A stretch of 45,615 nt of DNA from an uncultured Bacteroidota bacterium. GTDB lineage: Bacteria > Bacteroidota > Bacteroidia > Bacteroidales > F082. Below, one piece after another: positions 10,349-19,450 of the stretch; within the stretch, counting starts at the first letter, position 1; every line of letters begins with the position of its first letter. Under the pieces are notes generated by a model. The model did not search any database. It was not told the DNA's origin and saw nothing but the letters and a program-made list of their open reading frames with translations. The position numbers were made by a program, and so were the translations under genes. The stretch spans positions 1 through 45,615 of the forward strand of contig CALCGQ010000029.1 in NCBI GenBank assembly GCA_937901015.1, in the 5' to 3' direction.

Positions 10349-10407
10349 ACGATTATATTCGTTTATTCAAACGTAAAGCTCACGGCTACCGCGTAAAAAT
10401 ACTATTT

Positions 10408-11643
10408 TTATTCAAATTCTGATTTAAGGATTCTGAGTACTTCGATAATGGTTTCTTCCTCAAGGTCAGTCCTTGTAACTAATTCTTTTTTATCTAATTC
10501 CAGAACACTCTTAGCTGTATCACAACCAATGTTTTTAAGTTCATCAAGTATCCATTGATCAATCTCATCGCTGAATTCCATGATATCAACATCTTCAGAT
10601 TCTGAATCACTGTCCCTATAAACATCTATTTCATAGCCGGTTAATTTACCGGCAAGCTTAATGTTAAAACCACCTTTACCAATAGCAAGTGAAACCTGAT
10701 CAGGTTTCATAAATACTTCGGCTCTTTTAGTTTCTTCATCAATTTTAATGGAAGTTATTTTAGCTGGTGATAGCGCACGCTGTATATATAATGAATTATT
10801 AGTGGTGAAATTAATCACGTCAATATTTTCATTTTTTAATTCACGAACAATACCATGTATTCTGGATCCTTTCATCCCAACGCAAGCTCCAACAGGATCA
10901 ATTCTATCATCATATGATTCAACAGCAATTTTAGCCCGCTCGCCAGGAACACGTACAATATTCTTGATTGTTATCAATCCATCATATACTTCAGGTACTT
11001 CTGCTTCAAAAAGTCTTTCTAGGAATGTATTTGAAGTTCTAGAAAGCACAATAACAGGAGTGTTATTCCTCATATCCACCTTAAGTACTACCGCTCTAAT
11101 GGAATCTCCTTTTCTAAAATAATCTGATGATATCTGTTCTGATTTTGGAAGAATTAACTCAATCCCTTCATCATCAAGAATAAGAATTTCCTTTTTCCAA
11201 ACCTGATAAACTTCACCTGTGATTATATCACCAACACTCTCCTTATATTTCTTGTATACATTATCTTTCTCATAATCAAGAATACGGGAAACAAGATTTT
11301 GTCTAATTGAAAGTACTTCACGACGACCAAAGTCACCTAGTTGGATTTGTTTTGAAAACTCTTCACCTACCTCAAAATCTGGTTCAATCTTGATTGCATC
11401 TGAAAAAGCTATCTGAAGGCTTTCATCCTCAACCTCTCCATCTTCAACAATTTCTCTATAATGCCATATTTCAAGATCCCCCTTGTCAATATTTACAATA
11501 ATATCAAAATTACTTTCCTCGCCAAACTTTTTTGTAAGCATACTATGAAAAACATCTTCAAGGATGCGCATCATTGTTTCACGATCAATATTCTTAAATT
11601 CCTTAAACTCCGAAAAAGTTTCAACAAGATTCATGTTGTCCAT
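10408..11643 (-). CDS. nusA: Transcription termination/antitermination factor NusA
   Basis: NusA binds RNA polymerase and nascent RNA, and influences pausing, intrinsic termination and antitermination. The 411 residues show the N-terminal polymerase-binding domain, an S1 domain (VGDIITGEVYQVWKKEILI), and two KH domains: PVGACVGMKGSRIHGIVREL, and QVSLAIGKGGFNIKLAGKL. A C-terminal helix-hairpin-like tail (LDELKNIGCDTAKSVLEL) completes it. The annotated ATG at 11643 gives MDNMNLVETFSEF; an ATG three codons later (11634) is equally plausible. It lies 24 bases after rimP. NusA is known to regulate its own operon in other bacteria, relevant to the terminator at 12131-12158. Confidence 0.97.
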   Translation of the reverse strand: MDNMNLVETFSEFKEFKNIDRETMMRILEDVFHSMLTKKFGEESNFDIIVNIDKGDLEIWHYREIVEDGEVEDESLQIAFSDAIKIEPDFEVGEEFSKQIQLGDFGRREVLSIRQNLVSRILDYEKDNVYKKYKESVGDIITGEVYQVWKKEILILDDEGIELILPKSEQISSDYFRKGDSIRAVVLKVDMRNNTPVIVLSRTSNTFLERLFEAEVPEVYDGLITIKNIVRVPGERAKIAVESYDDRIDPVGACVGMKGSRIHGIVRELKNENIDVINFTTNNSLYIQRALSPAKITSIKIDEETKRAEVFMKPDQVSLAIGKGGFNIKLAGKLTGYEIDVYRDSDSESEDVDIMEFSDEIDQWILDELKNIGCDTAKSVLELDKKELVTRTDLEEETIIEVLRILKSEFE

Positions 11644-11667
11644 CTCTACACGTTTTTTCAGTAATGG

Positions 11668-12129
11668 TTAAAAAGTTAAAATTCTTTTAGTCTCTTTGAT
11701 TCTGTCAGTTGGAAAAGAAATCATATCACCATAAGAGACCTTTTTAATCTTCTTATTTTTATTCTTGATTTCTTCTAATAGTTCAACTCCGTCTTTATCA
11801 GCCTTTTTTAGTATTCCTCTGACTTTATTTCCTTCAATATCAATCACCTGAACAAGTTTATCAATATTGTTTATATATTGTCTTAATATGGCAAATGGTT
11901 GATCAGCTCCTGCTGATGCAACACTTAAGTCAAAGTCTTCTTTTTCTCTATCAAGGTTTCCCTCAATATGTCTGCTAAGTTCAACGCAATGTTTTATTGT
12001 AACACCTGTGTCGCCATCAATAAAAACCTTTATACTGTTATCAGTACTGATCTTCATGCCTACGACAAACCTATCGGTTCCCGACAAGCATTCCTGCGTT
12101 AATTTTTCTATATATTTTTTACTTATCAT
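11668..12129 (-). CDS. rimP: Ribosome maturation factor RimP
   Basis: RimP assists late assembly of the 30S ribosomal subunit. The 153-residue protein shows the family core VTIKHCVELSRHIEGNLD, then DFDLSVASAG, and a C-terminal SH3-like part with NKVRGILKKADKDGVELL. The N-terminus MISKKYIEKLTQECLSGTDR lines up with typical Bacteroidota RimP, so the ATG at 12127-12129 is the likely start. There is almost no untranslated leader: a terminator-type hairpin of the upstream tRNA gene ends 9 bases before this ATG, and no Shine-Dalgarno sequence fits between them. Confidence 0.95.
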   Translation of the reverse strand: MISKKYIEKLTQECLSGTDRFVVGMKISTDNSIKVFIDGDTGVTIKHCVELSRHIEGNLDREKEDFDLSVASAGADQPFAILRQYINNIDKLVQVIDIEGNKVRGILKKADKDGVELLEEIKNKNKKIKKVSYGDMISFPTDRIKETKRILTF

Positions 12130-12130
12130 T

Positions 12131-12158
12131 TAAAAAAAGAGGGGACTATCGTCCCCTC
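12131..12158 (-). terminator. Intrinsic terminator between tRNA-Gln and rimP
   Basis: On the minus strand an 8-bp perfect stem (GAGGGGAC / GTCCCCTC, 12139-12158) with a 4-base loop is followed directly by seven T residues (12132-12138). This is a textbook rho-independent terminator for tRNA-Gln. The T-run ends two bases before the rimP start codon, so termination or read-through here would decide how much tRNA-promoter transcription reaches rimP-nusA-infB. On the plus strand there is no T-tract, so it works only in this direction. Confidence 0.8.
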
Positions 12159-12175
12159 AACCTTTCATCTTACCG

Positions 12176-12246
12176 TTGTCCGACAAGGATTCGAACCTTG
12201 ACAGGCAGAATCAAAATCTGCAGTGCTGCCATTACACCATCGGACA
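12176..12246 (-). tRNA. tRNA-Gln (anticodon TTG)
   Basis: The 71-base cloverleaf is complete on the minus strand: 7-bp acceptor stem TGTCCGA/TCGGACA with discriminator A at 12176, a D-arm containing GGTGTAATGGCAGCAC, an anticodon stem GCAGA/TCTGC closing the loop TTTTGAT with anticodon TTG (12212-12214), and a T-arm with GGTTCGAATCC. The 3' CCA is not encoded. It has its own promoter at 12256-12285 and a terminator at 12131-12158, and it heads the rimP-nusA-infB cluster. Confidence 0.97.
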
Positions 12247-12588
12247 TTCGGGGCGCAAAGATAATCCAATTTTTTTTATTACAAACATTTGCATTAAAAA
12301 TTATCTTATTTCAGTGTAATTTATTTCATCACAGTTCTGAAAATATTCATTTTCTAAAGGTTAAGTTCAAGTAAGTATTATAATAATTAATTTGGTATTA
12401 ATTAATACTGGTTTGTTACCTTCAAGATAAGCTAAGGTAAACGATATGATTGGGTTTTAAAGGTGATTTGTAAATGTTACTTTCCCGGTAATTATTAAAT
12501 AGTGTTAAAATCATTGAGTTCAGAAAATAATGTTTAACGAAATTGTATATTTTCGCAGTTAAAATCAATAGGGTAAACATAACTATTC
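12247..12588. other. 342-base gene-free region between tRNA-Gln and the DUF2723 gene
   Basis: The left end holds the tRNA-Gln promoter. The rest is strongly AT-rich and codes for nothing I can support. It holds a perfect 14-base palindrome GTATTAATTAATAC at 12395-12408 and, 8 bases on, an inverted repeat TTACCTT/AAGGTAA (12416-12440, 11-base loop). For the rightward DUF2723 gene the only -7-like sequence is TATATTTT near 12546, and no -33 element is correctly spaced, so its promoter is unclear. The two inverted repeats could be operator sites or chance in AT-rich DNA. Confidence 0.5.
12256..12285 (-). promoter_or_regulatory. Promoter of tRNA-Gln (TTTG / TATCTTTG)
   Basis: On the minus strand TTTG (12282-12285) and TATCTTTG (12256-12263) are separated by 18 bases, a near-ideal Bacteroidota -33/-7 pair. 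The predicted start, a few bases after 12256, leaves only about 5 bases before the mature tRNA 5' end at 12246. No other promoter is evident between here and rimP. Confidence 0.75.
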
Positions 12589-15500
12589 ATGGAAAATTTT
12601 AAAAAGTTAAATCTACTTACTGGCTGGATTGTTTTTGCGATTGCAACCATAGTTTATTTTTTAACATTAGAACCAACAGCAAGTTGGTGGGACTGTGGTG
12701 AGTATATCGCAACAGCATACAAGCTTCAGGTTGGTCACCCACCAGGGGCACCCTTATTCCAATTATTAGGCAGATTCTTTTCACTTTTCGCATTTGGTGA
12801 CCTTGAGAATGTAGCCTTGATGATTAATATTATGTCTGCCTTATCAAGTAGTTTCACGATATTATTCTTATTCTGGACAATAACAATTCTTGCTAAGAAA
12901 ATAATGGTTGGAAATTCTACCCAACCAACTTTAGGAGAAGGATATGCAGTTCTTGCTGCTGGTGTTGTTGGATCATTAGCCTATGCTTTTAGTGATTCAT
13001 TTTGGTTTTCAGCTGTTGAAGGTGAGGTATATGCTATGTCTTCATTGTTTACGGCCATTGTTTTCTGGGCAATTCTTAAATGGGAAGAAGTTGCAGATCA
13101 AAGAAGCGGATTCCGTTGGTTGATTCTTATAGCCTATATTATGGGACTTTCTGTTGGGGTCCACCTGCTGAACTTGCTTGCTATTCCGGCCATTGTTTAT
13201 GTTTATTATTATAAAAGATACACATATTCTCATAAAGGCTTTATTGCTGCTGGATTAATATCATTGGCAATTCTTGTTGTTATTATGTATTTGATTATTC
13301 CGGGTACAGTTGAACTTGCCGGTAAATTTGAATTGTTCTTTGTGAATACCCTAGGAATGCCATTTAATTCTGGAACAATAGTTTATTTCCTTTTCATTAC
13401 TGGCGTTATTACATGGGCACTTTGGTTTACAAGAAAGAAGGGTAAGGTTGTATGGAATACCGTTGTGCTTTCATTATTGGTTATTCTAATTGGTTACTCA
13501 TCATTCTTTATGTTAGTTATTAGAGCTAATGCAAATACTCCAATTAATGAAAATGATCCTAAGGATGCAGTAAGTTTACTATCATATCTCAATAGAGAAC
13601 AATACGGAACATGGCCAATTTTTCACGGACAATATTACAATGCTCCAGTTGTAGATCATGCCGATGGAAACCCGGTTTACATGCAGGATGAGGAAAAAGG
13701 TATTTATGTTGTAAAAGATGATAGAAAAGGAACAGTGCCTGTATACGATGAAAGGTTTACAACCATATTCCCACGAATGTGGAGTAATACTAAACCTGCG
13801 CATATCACATTATACGAGCATTTCGGTGAAATTGAAGGAATACCAATAAGTGTATCCGATGGCCAAGGTGGTAATAAAGTCATTTACAAACCAACATTTG
13901 GTGAGAACTTAAAGTTTTTCTTCAGGTATCAGTTCAATCATATGTACATGAGATATTTCTTGTGGAATTTTGCTGGACGCCAGAATAATATAGAAAGTCA
14001 AGGTGAAGTTAACCATGGTAACTGGATTAGTGGAATAGGTTTCATAGATAATATGAGACTTGGTGACCAAAGTAATTTACCAACAAGTATGGCAAACCCA
14101 GCTAAAACCAAGTTCTATTTCTTACCTCTTATATTAGGGCTAATAGGATTTTTCTTTCAACTACAGAAAAGTAAAAAAGATAACTGGGTAGTGTCGCTCT
14201 TGTTTATTATGACAGGGCTAGCAATTATCGTATACCTTAATCAAACTCCATTACAACCACGTGAACGTGATTATGCATATGCTGGATCCTTTTACGCATT
14301 TGCTATATGGATAGGTCTTGGTGTACTTGGTTTATACAGTGCCCTTCAAAAAAGGATGGGTAACAAAGTTATGGCAGCAGGAATTGTGTTTGCTTCAACA
14401 TTAGTATTAGTCCCTGGAATTATGGCTCAGCAAGGTTGGGATTCTCACAATAGGTCAGGAAAATATGCAGCAGCAGATTTTGCAAAGATGTATCTTGATT
14501 CTTGCGAACCTAATGCCATATTATTTACGAATGGTGATAATGATACCTTCCCATTATGGTATGTTCAGGAAGTTGAGAACTATCGAACGGATGTAAGAGT
14601 TGTGAATTATATGCTTTCATCTGGCGACTGGTATGTCAGTCAGATGGGGAGAAAGGTTTATGATTCTGATCGATTACCTTTAACAATAAGTCAGGAGTTT
14701 TACAAGAAAGAAGCTGGTTACATTCCTGTTTTTGAAAGAGTTGAACAAGCAGAACTAATGGAAGCGGTTACATTTATTGCTGATGATAATAAAGGGACCA
14801 AAGTACCATTACAAAACGGTCAGTGGATTGATTATATGCCTACCAAAAAGCTTACTTATAAGGTGGATAAAGATGCTGTTGTTAAATCAGGAACTGTATC
14901 AGCAGAGGATGCTGATAAAATTGTTGATGTAATTGAATGGCCAATCCGTCAAGGTGGATTATTTAGAAATGACCTTATGCTATTGGATTTAATTGCAACT
15001 AATAACTGGGAACGTCCTGTTTATTTCGCAAATCCAAATAGTCATGCAAAGGTACTTGGAGTTGATAAATATTGTCATTTGGAAGGCGTTGTGTACAGAT
15101 TCAGACCAACTCCAGCAACAAACTTCATTAGTAAAATTGGTGGTGTTAATACCGATAGAACATATGAGATTCTTATGAATGAGAATGTTAGATGGGGAAG
15201 GCTTTATGCTGATGACGTTATTGTTGATAGAGAAAGTGATCGTAATAGTGGTATGGCAAAACAGAATTATGTTCGCCTTGCACAATCATTGCTAATGGAG
15301 CGTAAATATGACAGTGTTGTTAGGGTTCTTGATCGTGGAATTGAATTGTTCCCAAATAATAAATTCCCATTTGATTACTATATGATCTCCTGGGCTGACT
15401 TCTACTATCAGAGTAATGAGATTGAAAAGGGAAATAGTTTGGTTAAAACCATAGCTGCCAGATATGAAGAAGATCTCTCATATTATACATCGCTAAATGA

Positions 15501-15654
15501 CAGGTTTGCATCTGAATATCAGGATGAGATTCAAGAGGCAATGGCTGTTATGCAAAGGTTGATTCAAGTTACAACTCAGTTTAAGCAGGATGATTTGTCC
15601 AAAGAACTTGAAGAATCATTTTATGAAAATATATCCAGCTTAAACTTGCAATAG
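12589..15654 (+). CDS. DUF2723 (TMEM260-like) GT-C glycosyltransferase-type membrane protein
   Basis: A 1021-residue membrane protein. The DUF2723 signature is at residues 28-60: EPTASWWDCGEYIATAYK followed by VGHPPGAPLFQLLGRF. About twelve membrane segments span residues 10-310 and 505-605, and the C-terminal 400 residues are soluble, with NGDNDTFPLWYVQEV near residue 645 and helical repeats at the end. The acidic residues in the first external loop (D35, E38) are placed like the catalytic Asp of GT-C glycosyltransferases. Human TMEM260, which shares this domain, is an O-mannosyltransferase, so lipid-linked sugar transfer to exported proteins is a reasonable inference; donor and acceptor here are unknown. 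A bidirectional terminator follows at 15667-15710. Confidence 0.85.
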   Translation: MENFKKLNLLTGWIVFAIATIVYFLTLEPTASWWDCGEYIATAYKLQVGHPPGAPLFQLLGRFFSLFAFGDLENVALMINIMSALSSSFTILFLFWTITILAKKIMVGNSTQPTLGEGYAVLAAGVVGSLAYAFSDSFWFSAVEGEVYAMSSLFTAIVFWAILKWEEVADQRSGFRWLILIAYIMGLSVGVHLLNLLAIPAIVYVYYYKRYTYSHKGFIAAGLISLAILVVIMYLIIPGTVELAGKFELFFVNTLGMPFNSGTIVYFLFITGVITWALWFTRKKGKVVWNTVVLSLLVILIGYSSFFMLVIRANANTPINENDPKDAVSLLSYLNREQYGTWPIFHGQYYNAPVVDHADGNPVYMQDEEKGIYVVKDDRKGTVPVYDERFTTIFPRMWSNTKPAHITLYEHFGEIEGIPISVSDGQGGNKVIYKPTFGENLKFFFRYQFNHMYMRYFLWNFAGRQNNIESQGEVNHGNWISGIGFIDNMRLGDQSNLPTSMANPAKTKFYFLPLILGLIGFFFQLQKSKKDNWVVSLLFIMTGLAIIVYLNQTPLQPRERDYAYAGSFYAFAIWIGLGVLGLYSALQKRMGNKVMAAGIVFASTLVLVPGIMAQQGWDSHNRSGKYAAADFAKMYLDSCEPNAILFTNGDNDTFPLWYVQEVENYRTDVRVVNYMLSSGDWYVSQMGRKVYDSDRLPLTISQEFYKKEAGYIPVFERVEQAELMEAVTFIADDNKGTKVPLQNGQWIDYMPTKKLTYKVDKDAVVKSGTVSAEDADKIVDVIEWPIRQGGLFRNDLMLLDLIATNNWERPVYFANPNSHAKVLGVDKYCHLEGVVYRFRPTPATNFISKIGGVNTDRTYEILMNENVRWGRLYADDVIVDRESDRNSGMAKQNYVRLAQSLLMERKYDSVVRVLDRGIELFPNNKFPFDYYMISWADFYYQSNEIEKGNSLVKTIAARYEEDLSYYTSLNDRFASEYQDEIQEAMAVMQRLIQVTTQFKQDDLSKELEESFYENISSLNLQ

Positions 15655-15666
15655 TAAGTTTAACTC

Positions 15667-15710
15667 ATAAAAAAAGCGTGGAAGAATCATTTCTTTCACG
15701 CTTTTTTTAT
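15667..15710. terminator. Bidirectional intrinsic terminator between DUF2723 gene and alaS
   Basis: The stem GCGTGGAAGAA / TTCTTTCACGC (15676-15702, one G-T pair, 4-base loop TCAT) is flanked by seven A residues on the left and seven T residues on the right, so it has a U-tract in both directions. It serves the two convergent genes ending at 15654 (+) and 15725 (-). Confidence 0.9.
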
Positions 15711-15724
15711 GTAAAATCCAAAGA

Positions 15725-18364
15725 TTATTGAATCATTTTCCTTGCTGCTTCAAATGCAGCATCAATGCCAGATGCATCTTTTCCACCAGCTGTTGCCAAG
15801 AATGGCTGGCCACCACCACCACCTTTAATATGACTTGCAATGCCTTTTATCATATTTCCGGCACTTAATCCTTTTGATGATACTAAAGCATCGGAGATGG
15901 AAATAACAAGGTTTACTTTGTCGCCACTCTGTGTAGCAATTATTGTAACAATATCATCACCACTGGCACGTAGTTTCTGAGCTAGGGTTTTAGCCTGATT
16001 AACGTCCAATTTTGTCTTTGTAGTTATTAATCTTACACCAGATATTACTTCAGCATCTTTTAACAATGAATCTGATATCTGAAGCGCTTGATCTTTATTA
16101 AACTTATCTAATTCTTTTTGAAGTTTGCTATGCTGCTCAATGATGTTTTTAACGGCTAATGTTGCATTTGGCTGATTTTTAAACATACCTTTTATTGATT
16201 CGATTGTCTCAATTTGTTGATAAACATAATTCTCTGCGACTTTTCCAGTTACAGCTTCAATACGTCTTACACCAGCAGCTATTCCACTTTCTGAAAGTAT
16301 TTTAAAGAATCCTATTGATCCTGTGGCTTCAACATGAGTACCTCCGCAAAGTTCAACTGAAAACTCAGGGTTAAAAGAAACAACCCTAACACTATCACCA
16401 TACTTTTCACCAAATAATGCCATAGCGCCCATATCCTGAGCTTCTAACATTGGAATATCTTGTTTTATATCTGCAATAATATTATCTCTTATGGCATCAT
16501 TTACAAGGGTTTCAACTCCTTTTGTTTCATCTTTGGTCATGGCTCCAAAATGGGAGAAGTCAAAACGAAATCTTTCGTCGTTAACCATTGATCCTTTTTG
16601 TTCCACATGATTGCCAAGAACTTTCCTTAAAGCGGCATGCATCAAGTGAGTTGCGCTGTGATTTGCTGTAATTAATCTACGTTTATTCTTATCAACTTTA
16701 GCAATAAAAATGCTGTCAGGGAATTTTGGTTCAGTTTTAACTATATGAACGAACTGGTTGTTTTCCTTTTTAGTATCTATTACAATCAGTGTTTCCTTTT
16801 CGGATGTTAGAGTTCCTTTATCACCAACTTGTCCACCTGATTCTGCATAGAATGGAGTAATATCAAGTATTACCTCAAAGCTAGTCTTTTTGCTCGTTGC
16901 AATTCTTCTATATTTCTTAATTCTAGATTCTGACTCAAGGCTATCATAACCTACAAATACCGATTCTTCATTTGAATCAATAATACTAACCCAATCACTG
17001 GTATCAACAGATGCATCCTTCCTGGACCTTGCTTTTTGCTCCTCTAATCCTTTATTATATCCGAGCATGTCAACTGTCATGCCTTTTTCACGAGCAATTA
17101 GTTGAGTAAGGTCTATTGGAAACCCAAAAGTGTCGTACAATTCAAATGCAAACTCACCACCTATTTCTTTACTCGCTTTATTAGTCTCAGTATAATTATC
17201 GAACTTTTTAATACCATGAGCTAAGGTTCTTAGAAATGCAACTTCTTCTTCTTTAATAACCTGACCAATGAAACTTAGCTGTGATCTTAACTCTGGAAAT
17301 GCATGTCCTAATTGTTCATCTAGTACGGGAAGTAATTTGTAGATAACAGGCTCATTAAAGCCTAAAAATGTAAATCCATATCTAACGGCTCTTCTAAGTA
17401 TTCTTCGGATAACATAACCAGCACCAGTGTTTGATGGTAATTGACCATCAGCAATGGCAAATGAAACTGCTCTTAGATGATCGGCGATAACCCTCATTGC
17501 AATATCGTTATCATTATTCTTGCCGTATTTGATACCAGAAAGTTTTGCAATTTCTGAGATAATGGGAACAAATATATCAGTATCGTAATTTGACCTCACT
17601 CCTTGTAATACCATAGCGAGGCGTTCGAATCCCATACCGGTATCCACATGTTTAGCAGCCAATGGTTTAAGCTCCCCACTTGATAATCTGTTGAACTCAA
17701 TAAAAACAAGGTTCCATATTTCAATTACTTCCGGGTGATCCATATTTACTAGCTCTCTACCGGAAGTTTTTTTCTTTTCCGATTCAGTTCTAATATCTAT
17801 GTGAATTTCAGAACATGGACCACATGGACCCGTGTCGCCCATTTCCCAAAAGTTATCCTTTTTTGATCCAAGTAGAATTTTGTCTTCTGGAAGATATTTT
17901 TTCCAAATATTTTTAGCTTCAGTATCTAAACCTAGTCCATCTCCATCATCACCTTCAAAAACAGTTACGTAAAGATTGTCTTTGTTAATCCCATAAACTT
18001 CAGTGAATAGTTCCCAAGCCCAGCCTATTGCTTCCTCCTTGAAATAACCACCTTCACCGCCTGCAGGATTGCCGAACGACCAGTTTCCAAGCATTTCGAA
18101 CATAGTATGATGATAAGTATCATGACCAACTTCTTCCAAATCATTATGTTTTCCGCTTACGCGTAAACATTTTTGAGTGTCAGCAACTCTAGGAACTACG
18201 ATTGGGGCATTACCCAGAAAAAGATCCTTAAACTGATTCATACCAGCATTTGTAAACATAAGTGTTGGGTCATTCTTTACTACCATCGGAGCTGATGGTA
18301 CAATTTTATGCTGTTTGCTGGCGAAAAAATCAAGAAATGCTTTTCGTATATCAATAGACTTCAT
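15725..18364 (-). CDS. alaS: Alanyl-tRNA synthetase
   Basis: AlaRS charges tRNA-Ala with alanine and hydrolyses mischarged Ser/Gly-tRNA. With the ATG at 18362-18364 the protein is 879 residues and begins MKSIDIRKAFLDFFASK, the usual family start; an in-frame ATG at 18397 would add 11 unconserved residues. Visible landmarks are the class II core (APMVVKNDPTLMFTNAGMNQ), the editing-site zinc motifs HSATHLMH and CGGTH, and the C-terminal C-Ala domain with HIKGGGGGQPFLATAGG. A perfect -7 element TAAATTTG (18415-18422, minus strand) lies about 50 bases upstream, without a clear -33 partner. Transcription ends at the terminator 15667-15710. Confidence 0.98.
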   Translation of the reverse strand: MKSIDIRKAFLDFFASKQHKIVPSAPMVVKNDPTLMFTNAGMNQFKDLFLGNAPIVVPRVADTQKCLRVSGKHNDLEEVGHDTYHHTMFEMLGNWSFGNPAGGEGGYFKEEAIGWAWELFTEVYGINKDNLYVTVFEGDDGDGLGLDTEAKNIWKKYLPEDKILLGSKKDNFWEMGDTGPCGPCSEIHIDIRTESEKKKTSGRELVNMDHPEVIEIWNLVFIEFNRLSSGELKPLAAKHVDTGMGFERLAMVLQGVRSNYDTDIFVPIISEIAKLSGIKYGKNNDNDIAMRVIADHLRAVSFAIADGQLPSNTGAGYVIRRILRRAVRYGFTFLGFNEPVIYKLLPVLDEQLGHAFPELRSQLSFIGQVIKEEEVAFLRTLAHGIKKFDNYTETNKASKEIGGEFAFELYDTFGFPIDLTQLIAREKGMTVDMLGYNKGLEEQKARSRKDASVDTSDWVSIIDSNEESVFVGYDSLESESRIKKYRRIATSKKTSFEVILDITPFYAESGGQVGDKGTLTSEKETLIVIDTKKENNQFVHIVKTEPKFPDSIFIAKVDKNKRRLITANHSATHLMHAALRKVLGNHVEQKGSMVNDERFRFDFSHFGAMTKDETKGVETLVNDAIRDNIIADIKQDIPMLEAQDMGAMALFGEKYGDSVRVVSFNPEFSVELCGGTHVEATGSIGFFKILSESGIAAGVRRIEAVTGKVAENYVYQQIETIESIKGMFKNQPNATLAVKNIIEQHSKLQKELDKFNKDQALQISDSLLKDAEVISGVRLITTKTKLDVNQAKTLAQKLRASGDDIVTIIATQSGDKVNLVISISDALVSSKGLSAGNMIKGIASHIKGGGGGQPFLATAGGKDASGIDAAFEAARKMIQ

Positions 18365-18411
18365 AATCAAATAGTTAACACTTAGTTGTTGAAACATTTA
18401 TTTTTTTGAGA

Positions 18412-18441
18412 TTGCAAATTTAGCCTAAATAATTAATTTCG
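18412..18441. promoter_or_regulatory. Overlapping divergent promoters of alaS and the M23 peptidase gene
   Basis: For alaS (minus strand) the -7 match is TAAATTTG at 18415-18422. For the M23 gene (plus strand) TTG at 18412-18414 and TAATTTCG at 18434-18441 are 19 bases apart, a -33/-7 pair with one mismatch. The elements overlap within 30 bases, so the two promoters probably compete or are co-regulated. The minus-strand -33 element is not evident. Confidence 0.4.
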
Positions 18442-18460
18442 CATTTCATTAGGTATAATT

Positions 18461-19432
18461 ATGGCCAAGACAAAGTATGTTTTTAATGATAAATCGCTTT
18501 CATATGAAGAAGCTAAGACTTCTTCATTGACTCGAATATTCAAAACATTACTTTTTTTAATTACGGCTCTTGCTTTTTCAATCGCTTTGATTGTAGGATC
18601 TTATACTTTCTTCGAGTCTCCAAAAGAGCGAATGCTTAAAAATGAAATTGCTCAGTATGATCTGCAATATAAGATTATGAATGATCGACTTGACAACCTT
18701 CAAGGGTTAGTGAATGAAATGGCAGATCGTGATGATAATATTTACAGAGTTATTTTTGAAGCTGAACCAATATCCAATGAAGAGCGTCTTGCCGGTTATG
18801 GTGGAGTTGATCGTTATGCAAAACTTGAAGGGTATAATAATTCAGAACTTCTAATTGAGACTGCAAAAAAGTTGGATAATTTGGCAAGTGAGCTTTATGT
18901 TCAATCTAAATCTTTTGATGAAGTTTATGATATGGCAAGAAATAAGGAGAAGATGCTTTCTTGTATTCCTGCTATTCAACCTGTAAATAATGTTGAGCTA
19001 AAGCGACTTTCTTCTTATTATGGATATAGAATTGATCCAATTTATAAAATCAAGAAATTCCATGCTGGAGTTGATTTTAGTGCACCACAAGGCACTCCAA
19101 TATACTCAAGTGGAGCAGGGGTTGTAACTAAAACAAATCGATCCAGAAGAGGTTATGGAAACACAGTTACCATTGATCATGGATTCGGGTATAGCACATT
19201 CTATGCTCACATAAAGGATATTAAAGTTAAAAAAGGAGAAAAAGTTACGAGAGGCCAAATTATTGCAACAGTAGGTAATACTGGGAAATCAACCGCACCT
19301 CACTTACATTATGAGGTTAGAAAAAATAATAGAACTATAAATCCAATTTACTACTTCTTTAATGACCTTTCTGCTGGAGAATTTGAAACTCTTCTCACTT
19401 TATCGAAGCTCCCAAACCAATCTCTTGACTAG
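18461..19432 (+). CDS. M23 family (LytM-type) peptidase with membrane anchor
   Basis: This 323-residue envelope protein has a short cytosolic N-terminus, one membrane helix (about residues 26-49), a helical/coiled-coil stretch (60-180) and a C-terminal M23 domain. The zinc and catalytic residues of LytM peptidases are present: H201 and D205 in HAGVDFSAP, H250 in YAHIKD, and H281/H283 in HLHYEVRK. It should therefore be an active peptidoglycan endopeptidase, unlike EnvC/NlpD-type proteins that lack the zinc residues. It is followed 18 bases later by a MerR-type regulator. Confidence 0.92.
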   Translation: MAKTKYVFNDKSLSYEEAKTSSLTRIFKTLLFLITALAFSIALIVGSYTFFESPKERMLKNEIAQYDLQYKIMNDRLDNLQGLVNEMADRDDNIYRVIFEAEPISNEERLAGYGGVDRYAKLEGYNNSELLIETAKKLDNLASELYVQSKSFDEVYDMARNKEKMLSCIPAIQPVNNVELKRLSSYYGYRIDPIYKIKKFHAGVDFSAPQGTPIYSSGAGVVTKTNRSRRGYGNTVTIDHGFGYSTFYAHIKDIKVKKGEKVTRGQIIATVGNTGKSTAPHLHYEVRKNNRTINPIYYFFNDLSAGEFETLLTLSKLPNQSLD

Positions 19433-19450
19433 AGATACAATAACCACATA

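Noticed and set aside
18365-18397. Upstream ATG start for alaS
   Set aside because: The added 11 residues are not part of the normal AlaRS N-terminus; MKSIDIRKAF is.
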